64,000 nucleotides of DNA from Alicyclobacillus tolerans. GTDB taxonomy: Bacteria > Bacillota > Bacilli > Alicyclobacillales > Alicyclobacillaceae. This document shows, in pieces, positions 48,484-57,725 of this stretch. Each line of letters starts with the position of its first letter. Positions within the stretch are counted from its first letter, which is position 1. The stretch is taken from positions 140,851-204,850 of the forward strand of contig NZ_JAJFNK010000004.1 of NCBI RefSeq assembly GCF_021739485.1. The letters run 5' to 3'. A model generated the notes under the pieces. The model ran no database searches, was not told the DNA's origin, and worked only from the letters and a program-made list of their open reading frames with translations. A program made the position numbers and the translations under genes.

Positions 48484-49766
48484 CAGCAACCCTCCGCTAA
48501 TCGGAAGCCACTAAACTGCCAGCGCTTATCTGGCTGAAAAAAGTTTCGGTACGTGGCTCGTACATGTGAAGCAGGCGTCGCACATGAGCCTCCACGCAAC
48601 ACCAGCTGGTTCGCCATAAATTTCGCATTGTATTCACCCAGGGCTCCTTCAAGTGGTTTATTCCCTGGGTAGGGGACATAAGGGCTCATGGTCCATTCCC
48701 AGACGTCTCCATATCCTTGCTGCAGACTGTGATTAGTGAATAACGACGCCGCACACGGATGGTAGTATCCTGACTCGACAAAATTACCTGCGATGGATTG
48801 CTTCGAAAACGCGTACTCCCATTCGGCCTCAGTAGGCAGCCGTTTATGGGCCCATCTGGCATACGCATCCGCCTCATAGTAACTGACATGTGCGAGCGGT
48901 TCCTGGGGATCGAGCTTACGCATGCCGGCAAGTGTGAAGGTAACCCAGTCGCCGTCGACCTTTTCCCAATACAAAGGCGCCTTCCATCCACTTTTGTTGA
49001 CAACGGCCCAGCCGTCAGACAACCAATACTGCACTTTCTCATATCCGCCGTCTTCGATAAATTCAATAAACTCCCCATTGGTCACAGGACGTGAGGAGAG
49101 CCGGTAAGGGTTCATCCACACTTTATGTCGTGGTCCTTCGTTGTCAAAAGCGAACCCGTCTCCGTTGTGACCGATTTCGATGAGCCCGCCTTCAAAGTCC
49201 ACCCAGTTCACAGTTCCAGTCGGAACCCCCGCGGATGCCTTCGATTCCCGATAGACAGGTTTCAAAGGATTGATGAAAAAGTTGTACTTGATGTCTGTCA
49301 ATAGCAATTCCTGATGTTGTTGTTCGTGGTTGATTCCGATTTCAACAATCGGAGATATTTCCGCTAAAAGGTCCTTGCCTCCCTGCGTCAGCAACTTCAC
49401 CAAATGTTCTTCAACGTAGTGGCGATAGTCGATAATTTCCTTTACGGTCGGACGAGAGAGGAATCCCCGAAACGGACGAGGAAACGGATTGCCAATGGTT
49501 TCGTAGTAGGAATTGAACAGGTGGTCAAATGCAGGATGGAATTCTCTGTAATCCGTGGCGTTCCGGAGCAAGATAAACCGTTCGAAAAACCATGTGGTGT
49601 GTGCCAAATGCCACTTTGCTGGACTTACATCCGCAGTCGTCTGAATGACCCAGTCTTCGACTTCAAGCGGCTCCACGAGATGTTCGGTGAACTCTCTGAC
49701 TCTGAGAAAACGGGAGACCAGCGCACTTTCACTTTCACTGGATATTTGTTCCGTTATTTGTCTCAT
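48483..49766 (-). CDS. egtB: Ergothioneine biosynthesis sulfoxide synthase EgtB
   Basis: A 427-residue non-haem iron enzyme joining hercynine to a thiol with oxygen. The N-terminal DinB-like domain carries the three-His iron site: His53/His56 in KWHLAHTTWFFE and His147/His151 in NHEQQHQE. The C-terminal formylglycine-generating-enzyme-like domain has RLPTEAEWEYA, DVWEWT and VLRGGSCATP. No egtA or egtC neighbours are present, so the thiol donor could be cysteine rather than gamma-glutamylcysteine, or the other genes lie elsewhere; this is inference. Confidence 0.95.
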   Translation of the reverse strand: MRQITEQISSESESALVSRFLRVREFTEHLVEPLEVEDWVIQTTADVSPAKWHLAHTTWFFERFILLRNATDYREFHPAFDHLFNSYYETIGNPFPRPFRGFLSRPTVKEIIDYRHYVEEHLVKLLTQGGKDLLAEISPIVEIGINHEQQHQELLLTDIKYNFFINPLKPVYRESKASAGVPTGTVNWVDFEGGLIEIGHNGDGFAFDNEGPRHKVWMNPYRLSSRPVTNGEFIEFIEDGGYEKVQYWLSDGWAVVNKSGWKAPLYWEKVDGDWVTFTLAGMRKLDPQEPLAHVSYYEADAYARWAHKRLPTEAEWEYAFSKQSIAGNFVESGYYHPCAASLFTNHSLQQGYGDVWEWTMSPYVPYPGNKPLEGALGEYNAKFMANQLVLRGGSCATPASHVRATYRNFFQPDKRWQFSGFRLAEGC

Positions 49767-49904
49767 TCAAACATCTCCTTCATAAAAAATCGTAAAAAAC
49801 TATTTAAATTGGGCCCCCTTAATATGTATGGCGTACAGCTCGTTCTTTCTCTACATTTTTGATCTGTGGCATACGTCGGCAACGCCCGCGCCAGGCACGA
49901 CAAA

Positions 49905-49931
49905 GGGAGCGGTCAAAATTCAACCGCTCCC
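49905..49931 (-). terminator. Terminator after the second EamA transporter
   Basis: GGGAGCGGT pairs with ACCGCTCCC around a nine-base AT-rich loop; a short T stretch follows on the minus strand. Confidence 0.5.
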
Positions 49932-49944
49932 CACTCACCGAATC

Positions 49945-50811
49945 TCATTCCCTAACGACCAGCAGCACACCCGCCAGTATCAATAGAGCACCCATCCAAA
50001 ATGCGATCGTAACCTGCTCGTCCAGAATGACCCAACCGAGAAATGTCCCCACGAGCGGCTGAAAAAAGAAATACAAACCTCCACTCGCGGCATCGACCAT
50101 TTGCAACCCCTTGTTCCATAAAAAGAAAGCACCTGCAGTCGAGATAATCCCGAGGTAAAGTACACCACCCCAAAGAACTGGGTGAGACAATAGGTTACCC
50201 ATTCCGTGCATTTGCCGAAGGCCAACAGGCGTGATGACAATCGTTGCAACCGTGATGGCGTAGGTCGTAACGACAAGCTGCGAATACTCCGCGGACACTC
50301 GTTTGACCAAGACGGACATGAGTGCCCATGTGAGCGCAGCGATAAATAAAATTACCCCGCCGATTTCATACTTCGGACCGAATCCGCCGATGCCCACAAT
50401 CATCAAAACACCAATCGTCGCCAAACCGACCGACAAGGCTCTTCGAAGCGTGATTCTTTCTCCAAGTATGATCCGTCCGAAAATGACCATGAATGCCGGG
50501 GTGGCCGATGTGATCATAGCCCCCATCTGTGCTGTGGAAAGCTTTGTTCCAACGAACTGAGTCCAAATGGAGATTGCGTATCCGATGACTCCGATGGCAA
50601 CAACCAGCGGCACGTCTCTGAAGCGGATTCTCCAAGATTGCCGTGTGATGAGTACGACAAACACCAGCGCCGCCAAGGCGACAACATACCTCAGCCATAC
50701 GAGGGCGAGCGGATCGACGGCAGCCAACACGATCTTACTCACCACGTACATACCGCCCCAAATGCTCGCAGCGAGCGCCATGAGGACGGCCCCCAAATAC
50801 TTCGGGCTCAT
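49945..50811 (-). CDS. DMT-family (EamA) transporter
   Basis: 288 residues and about ten membrane helices in two EamA repeats (ASIWGGMYVVSKIVL with WLRYVVA; then AALTWALMSVLVKRVS). The final helix region FFFQPLVGTFLGWVILDEQVT is typical. It is an exporter of unknown substrate. GGAGGG precedes the ATG at 50811. It is only distantly similar to the EamA protein at 41467-42360. Confidence 0.9.
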   Translation of the reverse strand: MSPKYLGAVLMALAASIWGGMYVVSKIVLAAVDPLALVWLRYVVALAALVFVVLITRQSWRIRFRDVPLVVAIGVIGYAISIWTQFVGTKLSTAQMGAMITSATPAFMVIFGRIILGERITLRRALSVGLATIGVLMIVGIGGFGPKYEIGGVILFIAALTWALMSVLVKRVSAEYSQLVVTTYAITVATIVITPVGLRQMHGMGNLLSHPVLWGGVLYLGIISTAGAFFLWNKGLQMVDAASGGLYFFFQPLVGTFLGWVILDEQVTIAFWMGALLILAGVLLVVRE

Positions 50812-51004
50812 TCAATTCCCTCCGCCATGTCTAAGATTTTGAGGTGCTTCCTGGCGAAGAGATTGTGATTCGATCCCGTTCGCTCAGAAGCGAAGGGATG
50901 TTGGAACGTCATTTTCGAAAAGTGGTGAGCAGTACATGCGTTCACCTCCAAGAATGGTGTATTGCGATACAACCCCCAATACTGTATGGCCAAGGGCGGT
51001 CTTT

Positions 51005-52000
51005 CTACAGGATGAGACGAGGTTCGTCACCCGTAAGGAAGTCAAACCAGCGCTGCCGGAACCGGATTTGTGGACCGTCCGCCGGAACGTGTGCTTCCAT
51101 TCTTAAGGCCTCTGGGATTGGACGGGGATGCTGGCTTTCCACGATACCCTGGTCTTCCCTCAAAATACGCCGGCTGTAATAAGAAAAAATGCGGCTGATT
51201 CCTGGTATACGTCGGGCAAAAGTGCGGCCGGCAAATCCAAAGATTTTAGTATGACTAAAGTCGATCGGTGAAAAAACCACGTAGTTGACAAACTGTGGTC
51301 CGGTCGTCTTGGATGTGCGCAATATCCATTGTTGTGGAAACCAATACTCCAGGTAGCCACTGCCGTTTCGGATGGAAATCACATCTGGGCTCTTTACATC
51401 AAAGTCCATCTCCTTAATTTCTGGAGACACCTTACGCCCAATGGTCTTCCTATGAACAAAAGCCAAGTGTGCAACATCAAGCACACTCTCTACGACCCGC
51501 GTTAAGTGAGCTTGCCACTCCTCATCATAAGCAGCTAACACAAAGCGTGGATCATCCAGTTCTGGAAACACTTGTAAATCAGGGAGTTCTTGAGCGGGGA
51601 TTTCACGAGGATAAACCCAAATCAGTTGAACCTTTTCCTCTACAGGATACGATTTGACTTTTGCAAAATCGGGAATAGGCCTGCCCGGATGTGCCGGGAT
51701 TCGTTCGCAACGTCCACTGTCGGAAAATTCCCAACCGTGGTAAGCGCACTGCAAACGCCCATTTATACATTTTCCCAGCGACAAATCCGCCCCACGATGC
51801 GCACAATACGCCTCTAAACAGCGAACTTGGCCGCGTCCATTCCTATATAGCACTATATCCCGACCGGCCAAACGCCGCTTGATGGGCTTATTTCTAAGTT
51901 CTTTAGACCATGCAACCGGGTACCAAGCGATTGGAAACACTCTTTCGTCGCTCGGAAGTTTTTCTAAGGGCTCAGATTCATAAGCCGTTTTTGGACTCAT
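51005..52000 (-). CDS. Rieske non-haem iron oxygenase, alpha-subunit type
   Basis: 331 residues. The Rieske 2Fe-2S cluster is ligated by Cys66/His68 (CAHRGADL) and Cys85/His88 (CAYHGWEF). The catalytic domain has the mononuclear iron motif in ESVLDVAHLAFVHRKTIG, with two histidines downstream of the bridging Asp. This single-subunit form needs a separate reductase and ferredoxin. It lies 44 bases after a membrane desaturase gene on the same strand, so the pair may act on the same lipid, carotenoid or sterol-like substrate; no reductase is adjacent. Substrate unknown. Confidence 0.9.
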   Translation of the reverse strand: MSPKTAYESEPLEKLPSDERVFPIAWYPVAWSKELRNKPIKRRLAGRDIVLYRNGRGQVRCLEAYCAHRGADLSLGKCINGRLQCAYHGWEFSDSGRCERIPAHPGRPIPDFAKVKSYPVEEKVQLIWVYPREIPAQELPDLQVFPELDDPRFVLAAYDEEWQAHLTRVVESVLDVAHLAFVHRKTIGRKVSPEIKEMDFDVKSPDVISIRNGSGYLEYWFPQQWILRTSKTTGPQFVNYVVFSPIDFSHTKIFGFAGRTFARRIPGISRIFSYYSRRILREDQGIVESQHPRPIPEALRMEAHVPADGPQIRFRQRWFDFLTGDEPRLIL

Positions 52001-52044
52001 GTGATCCCTCCCGTTCCAGTACGTACTGTAGTATGCGACCTACC

Positions 52045-53109
52045 TCAACCTTGGTTTATCTCAGAAGTTATGTTCGACCGTAGCCGCACCACACTCCTGA
52101 ACCCAATGAATTTTTTCCTGTCCTCATCCCACAGTCTGAAGCGCAGGGAGCGCAAACTGGAAAGCAGGCTCACTGTAGAAACGTCTCGCAGATACGAGAT
52201 TTGGTCATAAATACGTTGAAGGTTGTAATTCGGTACTCTAGGACCAAGATGGTGAATGTGGTGAAAACCGATATTTCCAGTCATCCATTGCAACACCTTG
52301 GGTAACTTATAGAAAGAACTCCCCCGCAGCGCAGCCGTAACATAGTCCCAGTTCTCTGCCTGCTCATAGTAGCTGTCTTCAAATTGGTGCTGTACGTAAA
52401 ACAGCCAAATACCAGCCATGCCGGCCAAGTAAAGAATTGGGCCTTCAACAAGCAGAAATTGTTCCCAGCCCAATCCCCAACAACCCAACGCTGTGATTCC
52501 GACAAGAACCCCATTCGTAAAATAGGTATTGAAGCGTTCTCGCGGACCGGCTCCTTTCCGGTTAAACCGGTATTTAATGAAGACAACGTAGATAGGGCCA
52601 AGGCCGAACATTACAATCGGATGTCGATACATTCGGTAAAGCAGTCGTTTACCGAGAGACAACTTGAAGTACTCATCCACAGTCAGAGTTGTGATGTCTC
52701 CCATGCCCCGGCGGCTCAAGTTCCCATTTCCTGCATGATGAACGTTATGTTCGTACTTCCATTGATGATAGGGAAAAAAGGCGAGTAATCCCGTGAATAT
52801 TCCAACGAGATCATTGGCCCTGCGGCTTTTGAAGAAAGAATGGTGGCTACAATCGTGAAAAATAATAAAGGTGCGGACCAGGAAGCCCGCTGCCGGAATG
52901 GTCAGAAGAAGTGTCAACCAGACCGATATGGAAAAGCAGAAATAAGCACTGGACCACAATATCGCCAATGGCACTATCGTATTGATGAGTTGCCACCAAC
53001 TTTTCCTAATACTCGGATTTTGATAGGCCTCAAGAGCTGTTTTCCAGTACTGCGGATCCTCGTTTAGGTTAATTGCCGTCAGCTCCCTTTCCCATTTTAG
53101 CAAGAACAT
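52045..53109 (-). CDS. Membrane fatty acid desaturase family protein
   Basis: 354 residues with four to six membrane helices and the three histidine boxes that hold the di-iron centre: HDCSHH (85-90), HNVHH (121-125) and HHIHH near residue 300. It introduces a double bond into an acyl chain or hydroxylates a lipid with oxygen and reduced ferredoxin. Bacillus Des (delta-5 desaturase) belongs to the same family. The ATG at 53109 has only a weak ribosome binding site. It is upstream of the Rieske oxygenase and next to cold-shock genes, which would suit a role in membrane fluidity. Confidence 0.9.
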   Translation of the reverse strand: MFLLKWERELTAINLNEDPQYWKTALEAYQNPSIRKSWWQLINTIVPLAILWSSAYFCFSISVWLTLLLTIPAAGFLVRTFIIFHDCSHHSFFKSRRANDLVGIFTGLLAFFPYHQWKYEHNVHHAGNGNLSRRGMGDITTLTVDEYFKLSLGKRLLYRMYRHPIVMFGLGPIYVVFIKYRFNRKGAGPRERFNTYFTNGVLVGITALGCWGLGWEQFLLVEGPILYLAGMAGIWLFYVQHQFEDSYYEQAENWDYVTAALRGSSFYKLPKVLQWMTGNIGFHHIHHLGPRVPNYNLQRIYDQISYLRDVSTVSLLSSLRSLRFRLWDEDRKKFIGFRSVVRLRSNITSEINQG

Positions 53110-53209
53110 GAGTTGAATTCTGAGTTATTAACGCAAGAAACACGGGAAACGCACATAAAGACGACTGACAAACGTTCATTCAGCCAGCGCAGAATGTCGC
53201 CGCACAAGT

Positions 53210-53392
53210 TTATTCGATTCGGATATTTTTCGTTACTCGATTCATTTTGCCCTCACACAAGGGACAAACAGGTTGTGCAACGTAAACAAACTCGTCTCTT
53301 GACCAGCAATCGCAATTTGAACATTTCCATACAACGGAGTCAGCATATACATGTTCGGAAATCGGTTTTCTTCGGCTTCCAAAGTTACCCAT
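53210..53392 (-). CDS. YdjO-like cold-inducible small protein
   Basis: 60 residues with paired CxxC motifs (CSNCDCW, then CPLC) forming a probable zinc ribbon. The WKCSNCDCWSRDEF...QPVCPLCEGKM layout matches Bacillus YdjO, a protein described as cold-inducible. GAAGGGG precedes the ATG at 53392; a longer frame to 53440 adds 16 residues without family support. It is downstream of the csp gene, separated by a terminator. Confidence 0.8.
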   Translation of the reverse strand: MGNFGSRRKPISEHVYADSVVWKCSNCDCWSRDEFVYVAQPVCPLCEGKMNRVTKNIRIE

Positions 53393-53448
53393 CCGGATCA
53401 CCCCTTCTCGTTTGATGGTGCGATGGACTGTGGGCGCCACGTGAACGA

Positions 53449-53498
53449 TAAAAAGGACTGCCCTTCAGGAATCAAATTGATGCCTAGAAGAACAGTCC
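53449..53498 (-). terminator. Terminator after the cold-shock gene
   Basis: On the minus strand GGACTG pairs with CAGTCC, with an inner CTTC/GAAG stem, and runs into TTTTTAT. Confidence 0.75.
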
Positions 53499-53514
53499 AG
53501 TTCGTCAAGATAGA

Positions 53515-53709
53515 TTATGCTACGTTAGCTGCTTGAGGACCTTTCGGGCCCTGAACGATGTCAAACGTAACACGCTGTCCTTCTTCAAGGCTCTTATATC
53601 CATCCCCTTGAATTGCACTGAAATGTACAAAAACGTCTTCTCCACCTTCAACTTCAATGAAACCGAAACCTTTTTCTGAGTTAAACCACTTCACTGTACC
53701 TTGATTCAA
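53515..53709 (-). CDS. cspB: Cold-shock protein (CspB family)
   Basis: 64 residues, a single cold-shock domain with RNP1 KGFGFIEV and RNP2 VFVHFSAI, binding single-stranded RNA and DNA as an RNA chaperone. The start is TTG at 53709, eight bases after AGGAGG; no ATG lies in range. The promoter about 170 bases upstream gives a long 5' leader, typical of cold-shock mRNAs whose folding changes with temperature. Confidence 0.95.
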   Translation of the reverse strand: MNQGTVKWFNSEKGFGFIEVEGGEDVFVHFSAIQGDGYKSLEEGQRVTFDIVQGPKGPQAANVA

Positions 53710-53854
53710 AGTAAATTCCTCCTGCAGTGCTCATGAGCACAATATTTGTTCAATTCGCTTAACCATAAAACCGTTCTACTCTGCACCCACATGAGGCGCA
53801 AAAAGAACGGCTCAAAATGTTTACATATTTGAACGATCACGTTTGAACAACTTC

Positions 53855-53883
53855 ACTATACACCAATTCAACCAATACGTCAA
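53855..53883 (-). promoter_or_regulatory. Sigma-A promoter of cspB
   Basis: On the minus strand TTGACG and TATAGT are 17 bases apart, followed by a leader of roughly 140 bases before the TTG start. The rest of 53710-54030 contains no gene that I can support. Confidence 0.78.
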
Positions 53884-54030
53884 ACATCTGGGCAAGCTGA
53901 GACTGCCCCTATCCTACGAGGAGCAGCCAGCACCAAAACACATTTAGCTCGTACCATACGAGTAAAACTGACACTTGGGTTGGGAAAGGGGGTCACGCAT
54001 TGTCGCATGACCACGGCTCACCCGTCCGAT

Positions 54031-54333
54031 TTAGGAATCAGAAGGGTGACTTCCTTTAGATGGGTTCATGACCGTCCACTCATCTGTAGCAGCATCATAA
54101 TCGACAACGATGCCATCCAGAAAGTCCTGTTCTTTTTCCAAAAGAACGGGAATTCCCGCCATTGTAAAGATCAACTCGTCCGAGTCTTTTTGATAGTCCA
54201 GGCCAAGGCCATAATGAGCATGGTCCCCGTGGGCATGAGCCACAAACACACGGAATTTTAGGGCCTTGTCATCCTCTTGTGCTAAAATCTCCCGAAGCTT
54301 GTTCTCCGCGCTTTGACTGATGTTAAAGTTCAC
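54031..54333 (-). CDS. HesB/IscA-fold protein without cysteines (YneR/YqkB-like)
   Basis: 100 residues with the A-type carrier fold pattern: an N-terminal ISQSAENKLREIL helix, a VFVAHAHGDHAHYGLGLDY strand region and a C-terminal GIVVDYDAATDEWTVMNP. The cysteines that hold a cluster in IscA are absent; instead there is a His-rich HAHGDHAH segment that could bind metal. Similar HesB-like proteins of unknown function are common in Bacilli. The GTG at 54333 is eight bases after AGGAG; a TTG one codon earlier is possible. Confidence 0.78.
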   Translation of the reverse strand: MNFNISQSAENKLREILAQEDDKALKFRVFVAHAHGDHAHYGLGLDYQKDSDELIFTMAGIPVLLEKEQDFLDGIVVDYDAATDEWTVMNPSKGSHPSDS

Positions 54334-54763
54334 CAAATCGTCTCCTATCGATACGAGTGTTCAACGGATTCAGCGTCCCCCACTCACTCGTTCATCAATT
54401 CTAACCTTCTGTGAACCATTTACACAACTGGCCCCTAGTGTCCTGTTCGAAGCCTAATTTTAGGAATCTCGCCCCGAGTATACCAAGCATCCACTGGCAA
54501 ACGGTGAACTCAACAAATAAAAACAATCCCTGTTGTACTCCAAAACTGAATAACCCATGAGAAAACAACATGATGACAGACGGGCTTGGGCCAATGAATG
54601 GATACTCGTGAGGGAAAATGGTCCTATGATCAAGGACGATAGGACCTACTGTTTTTTTTATTGAGCAGCTGACTGACTCTTAGGGAGAACTGACGCCTTT
54701 CCCATCGCTCGGTATCTGGTGCCAAGAAGTAACCCGTAATTGGATTTCTTAATCTGATGAAGT
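54334..54763. other. Intergenic region with an orphan terminator
   Basis: No supported protein gene. A 35-codon plus-strand frame (54557-54664) ends inside a strong terminator and has no ribosome binding site. No promoter could be assigned confidently. Confidence 0.4.
54620..54659 (+). terminator. Strong orphan intrinsic terminator
   Basis: GGTCCTAT pairs with ATAGGACC and is followed after five bases by eight T residues. No plus-strand gene lies upstream, so it may end a small RNA. Confidence 0.7.
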
Positions 54764-55465
54764 TTAAGAAATTGATTGCAAGGTCTCCGCTACTGCCTGA
54801 ACCAGTGATGGGATGGTGGACTTCGCTGGATTTGGCACGATTCCAACCCATGTGCTTCCTTTATGAAGAACAAAAATGTCACTTCTGGCACCGTCACTGT
54901 ATTTCAACGTAGACCATTGCCCTTCTTCTTTTCCACTTAGCGTGTAACTTCCCCCGTTCAAGATGGACACTGATCCGCTTTGTGGTGAAAGAGCTTGCTT
55001 GATGTCTTTCCATGACGGGGCTTCGTAGAACGTCATGTCTTCAAATTGTAACCTCATACTGTGACTCGACCCCTTGGTTACACGACCAGGAACATAGTAG
55101 CCGCTGGGTCCCCCCATTTGATCTGGGACATACGCCCTAATTCCTTGCTGTTGAGATATTTGCTTGATTTTCTGCGTCTCGGCGCTTGAGTACGTTACTG
55201 TCTTCAAGCCCTTGTAGTACCCTGCTGTAGCTGATTTTGTCCCACTTTGTTGTCCTGAAGATTGGTTTTCAGTAGTGTATGTGCTGCCGTTCGTTTGTTG
55301 TGGTGCACTATTATTCGTCAAGTTCGGATTGGACTGCGATGTACTTGTCGCCCCCGAATTGGTTACCTTTGAACTGGTTGTATTGCCTGCAGTTGCGCAT
55401 CCAGCAAGAATTCCAACAATGCTCAATGCCAGTCCTACTGTTGGCCACTCCTTATGTCGAATCAT
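54764..55465 (-). CDS. Lipoprotein of unknown function 1
   Basis: 233 residues. A signal peptide ends in a lipobox LAGC (about residues 20-23), followed by a ~70-residue Ser/Thr/Asn/Gln-rich linker and a compact C-terminal domain (SAETQKIKQISQQQG, GPSGYYVPGRV, LQFEDMTFYEAPSW, then ILNGGSYTLSGKEEGQWSTLKY). It looks like a surface-anchored domain on a flexible stalk. I do not recognise the domain. AGGAGG precedes the ATG at 55465. A second lipoprotein of similar layout is at 60189-60791. Confidence 0.8.
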   Translation of the reverse strand: MIRHKEWPTVGLALSIVGILAGCATAGNTTSSKVTNSGATSTSQSNPNLTNNSAPQQTNGSTYTTENQSSGQQSGTKSATAGYYKGLKTVTYSSAETQKIKQISQQQGIRAYVPDQMGGPSGYYVPGRVTKGSSHSMRLQFEDMTFYEAPSWKDIKQALSPQSGSVSILNGGSYTLSGKEEGQWSTLKYSDGARSDIFVLHKGSTWVGIVPNPAKSTIPSLVQAVAETLQSIS

Positions 55466-55847
55466 TTGTAAAGTTCCCTCCTCGTGTTGCTTGCATTTAG
55501 GTAGACGAAGCAACACGATTTGGCGTTTCAATTTGCGATGTTCCAATGGTGACCATGCTTTGAAGGGCGCGTTTCGTCACTTTTGGTGGATCCTGCGGCA
55601 AAGTCTAAACGCGCTATTGATGATTATCGGGTAAGATACTTATCAACCTTGGGATTTATTGTTTTATTCGTAGTCAAAGTAACCCCTCTTTCCTGCCTTT
55701 AGTGAAAAGCGGCTTATTCGGCGATGCTGCCTTGACGCTGAAGAAGTCTGAATGAACCCGTTACTCCAAACAGTTGTTTTACAGTTGTCCACGCTGTTGA
55801 GCTACAATGTTTAATACTCGAACGCTCTATGGAGTAAAGGAGAAATC
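55466..55847. other. Divergent intergenic region
   Basis: Lies between the first lipoprotein gene and the methyltransferase gene. TACAAT near 55803 could be a -10 box for the methyltransferase, but no convincing -35 is correctly spaced. Nothing else is recognisable. Confidence 0.4.
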
Positions 55848-56663
55848 GTGGTTATGAACAAGACCCATAAGATCAATTTGGAAAACGAAAAAGAAACGCT
55901 TCTGATTACTCTGCAAGCAAAGGCACTAGACAGCCGTTCGAGAAAAACTATTCTTAATGATAAAAAAGCAGACAAAATCATTAAAATGATTGATTACGAT
56001 TTTGAAAAACTCAACAGTTTTGGTAACGAAATAATGGTCGTAAGAGCCAAGCAATTAGATGATTGGTTGGAAGAATTTCTTGCAGTGAATGAGAAAGCCA
56101 CCGTACTCAATTTAGGGTGCGGCCTAGACACAAGGGTGTCCAGATTAAATATACAATCAGACGTCATCTGGTTTGATGTCGATTATCCAGATGTTATCGA
56201 GTTACGAAAGCTCTTTTTTGCACCGAAAGTCGGATACAAAATGCTATCCTCCGCTGTGACTGAGTTTCAGTGGTTGGAAAACATCCCGAGAGACAGGCCA
56301 GTTATGATTATTGCTGAAGGTCTACTGGAGTACCTGGCAGAAGACGAAGTCAAAATGTTGCTAAATCGGCTTACCAGTTACTTTCCTCATGGACGAATAG
56401 CTTTTGATGTTATGAATTCATTTGCCGTAAAGGCAGGACAAGATCAGCTTAAGGAAACTACAGGAGCCGTGCACAAATTGTCCGTTGACGATGTCCGTGA
56501 TGTAGATAGATTAGACTCCAAAATATATAGAACGGATAGCTTATCGGTCTTTCGCTCAAAATACATTCACAAACTCCCATGGAAAATTCGCCTAACATAC
56601 TTTGCGCTGTGTCTGATTCCTGGCTTTCGTAATATGATGCGTTTACTGTTATACGAGTTTTAA
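55848..56663 (+). CDS. LCM-family class I methyltransferase
   Basis: 271 residues. The sequence has the layout of leucine carboxyl methyltransferase/O-methyltransferase (PpmP/TcmP-like) proteins: TLQAKALDSRSRKTILNDKKA near the start, VRAKQLDDWLEEFL, the SAM motif VLNLGCGLDTRVSRL, the acidic FDVDYPDVIELRK strand and AEGLLEYLAEDEV. In bacteria such enzymes usually act in secondary metabolism. The GTG at 55848 follows AAAGGAG; an ATG two codons later is possible. Codon use and base composition look more AT-rich than in the first 50 kb. Confidence 0.88.
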   Translation: MVMNKTHKINLENEKETLLITLQAKALDSRSRKTILNDKKADKIIKMIDYDFEKLNSFGNEIMVVRAKQLDDWLEEFLAVNEKATVLNLGCGLDTRVSRLNIQSDVIWFDVDYPDVIELRKLFFAPKVGYKMLSSAVTEFQWLENIPRDRPVMIIAEGLLEYLAEDEVKMLLNRLTSYFPHGRIAFDVMNSFAVKAGQDQLKETTGAVHKLSVDDVRDVDRLDSKIYRTDSLSVFRSKYIHKLPWKIRLTYFALCLIPGFRNMMRLLLYEF

Positions 56664-56697
56664 TAATCTGATAATTAATTCACGTGTCAATGCCGTA

Positions 56698-57582
56698 ATG
56701 TTAATCCTTCCATGCCGATTCTATCGTGGCCAACTACACATGCGCAAATTTCGAAGACATAAAGGACCGCCCAAGTACCCGATATACCCAAAATACCGGA
56801 ACCCTGCCAAGCATGTACCAAATTATTCAGAAACACAGGTGCTGCCTCAGAATCAGAGTTGGATTCATCAACCTAGCGACTCATATCTTTTCCGCGGGGA
56901 CCATAATTGCAGCTACAATATCTTCCCATATGAAGTCGACCCCGAAACCGAAATTGTTATCAACGGACGATATCCATACGCAACATATTTCTCTCTCACT
57001 GTAATTGGTCAATTCAACCAGCCCGTCGCTTCAGCAGTAGACCATGAATTAATTCCAGATCCCGGTAGTACAAATCCATTTTTACCGAGAGCTAATTGGG
57101 ATGCCAAGAATCGTAACTATACCTTGAAAATTAGCTTTACCCCTCCTCCAAAGGGATCTGATCATCATTTTGTTCCGGGAGCGGGAAACCATATTGTTTA
57201 CGCGGGAACGTTGGCAAATGGTGCACCAAATATACAAGGGCTCATTGTACTAAGAATCTACGTTGCAAGTATAGGCTATGATAAGAAAACAGGGGGTGTG
57301 GGGTTCCCTACCATCACTTACCGTGCCACCAGAGAATATAAAGGACATCTAACCTATGCCCGTGTAGAAAAACAAAACAGTAATCATGGTCCTACCGGAT
57401 TTCATGATACGAGCCAGAATAGCAACAAGCGGAAGCAGCAGTCGTTTAATGACTACGTCGACTTTAATAATGACGCGAATGCCCATGAGAGAAACGACCA
57501 GGATATGAACAGTAGTGATATCTGTAATCTAACCTGGCAAACTCTAAGCCAAATATCAGAAGCCAAACCCTATGTATTTTGA
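56698..57582 (+). CDS. Conserved-looking protein of unknown function
   Basis: 294 residues from the ATG at 56698; an ATG at 56740 is equally possible and no clear ribosome binding site helps. The middle (ATYFSLTVIGQFNQPVASAVDHELIPDPGSTNPF, then NHIVYAGTLANG, IVLRIYVAS, GGVGFPTITYRA) resembles a domain I know from actinobacterial and fungal hypothetical proteins in which PDPGSTNPF and a GGVxxP turn are conserved; its function is not known to me. The C-terminus is a low-complexity Asn/Asp/Gln-rich tail. It follows the methyltransferase by 34 bases and may be co-transcribed. Confidence 0.65.
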   Translation: MLILPCRFYRGQLHMRKFRRHKGPPKYPIYPKYRNPAKHVPNYSETQVLPQNQSWIHQPSDSYLFRGDHNCSYNIFPYEVDPETEIVINGRYPYATYFSLTVIGQFNQPVASAVDHELIPDPGSTNPFLPRANWDAKNRNYTLKISFTPPPKGSDHHFVPGAGNHIVYAGTLANGAPNIQGLIVLRIYVASIGYDKKTGGVGFPTITYRATREYKGHLTYARVEKQNSNHGPTGFHDTSQNSNKRKQQSFNDYVDFNNDANAHERNDQDMNSSDICNLTWQTLSQISEAKPYVF

Positions 57583-57725
57583 TTGCTGGGATAAAAATCA
57601 TTTTGATTCATGTTATGATCCATAAAATTCCTTGTTAGATATTTGTGCATACATAGGAGCAAATCCTTCTTCGACATCAGCCTCCGTTAACGACAGAGCA
57701 GTGCGCCACTAATGATTCCAATGTC

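Noticed and set aside
54557..54664. 35-codon plus-strand gene
   Set aside because: It ends inside a strong terminator stem and poly-T tail and lacks a ribosome binding site, so a coding role is unlikely.
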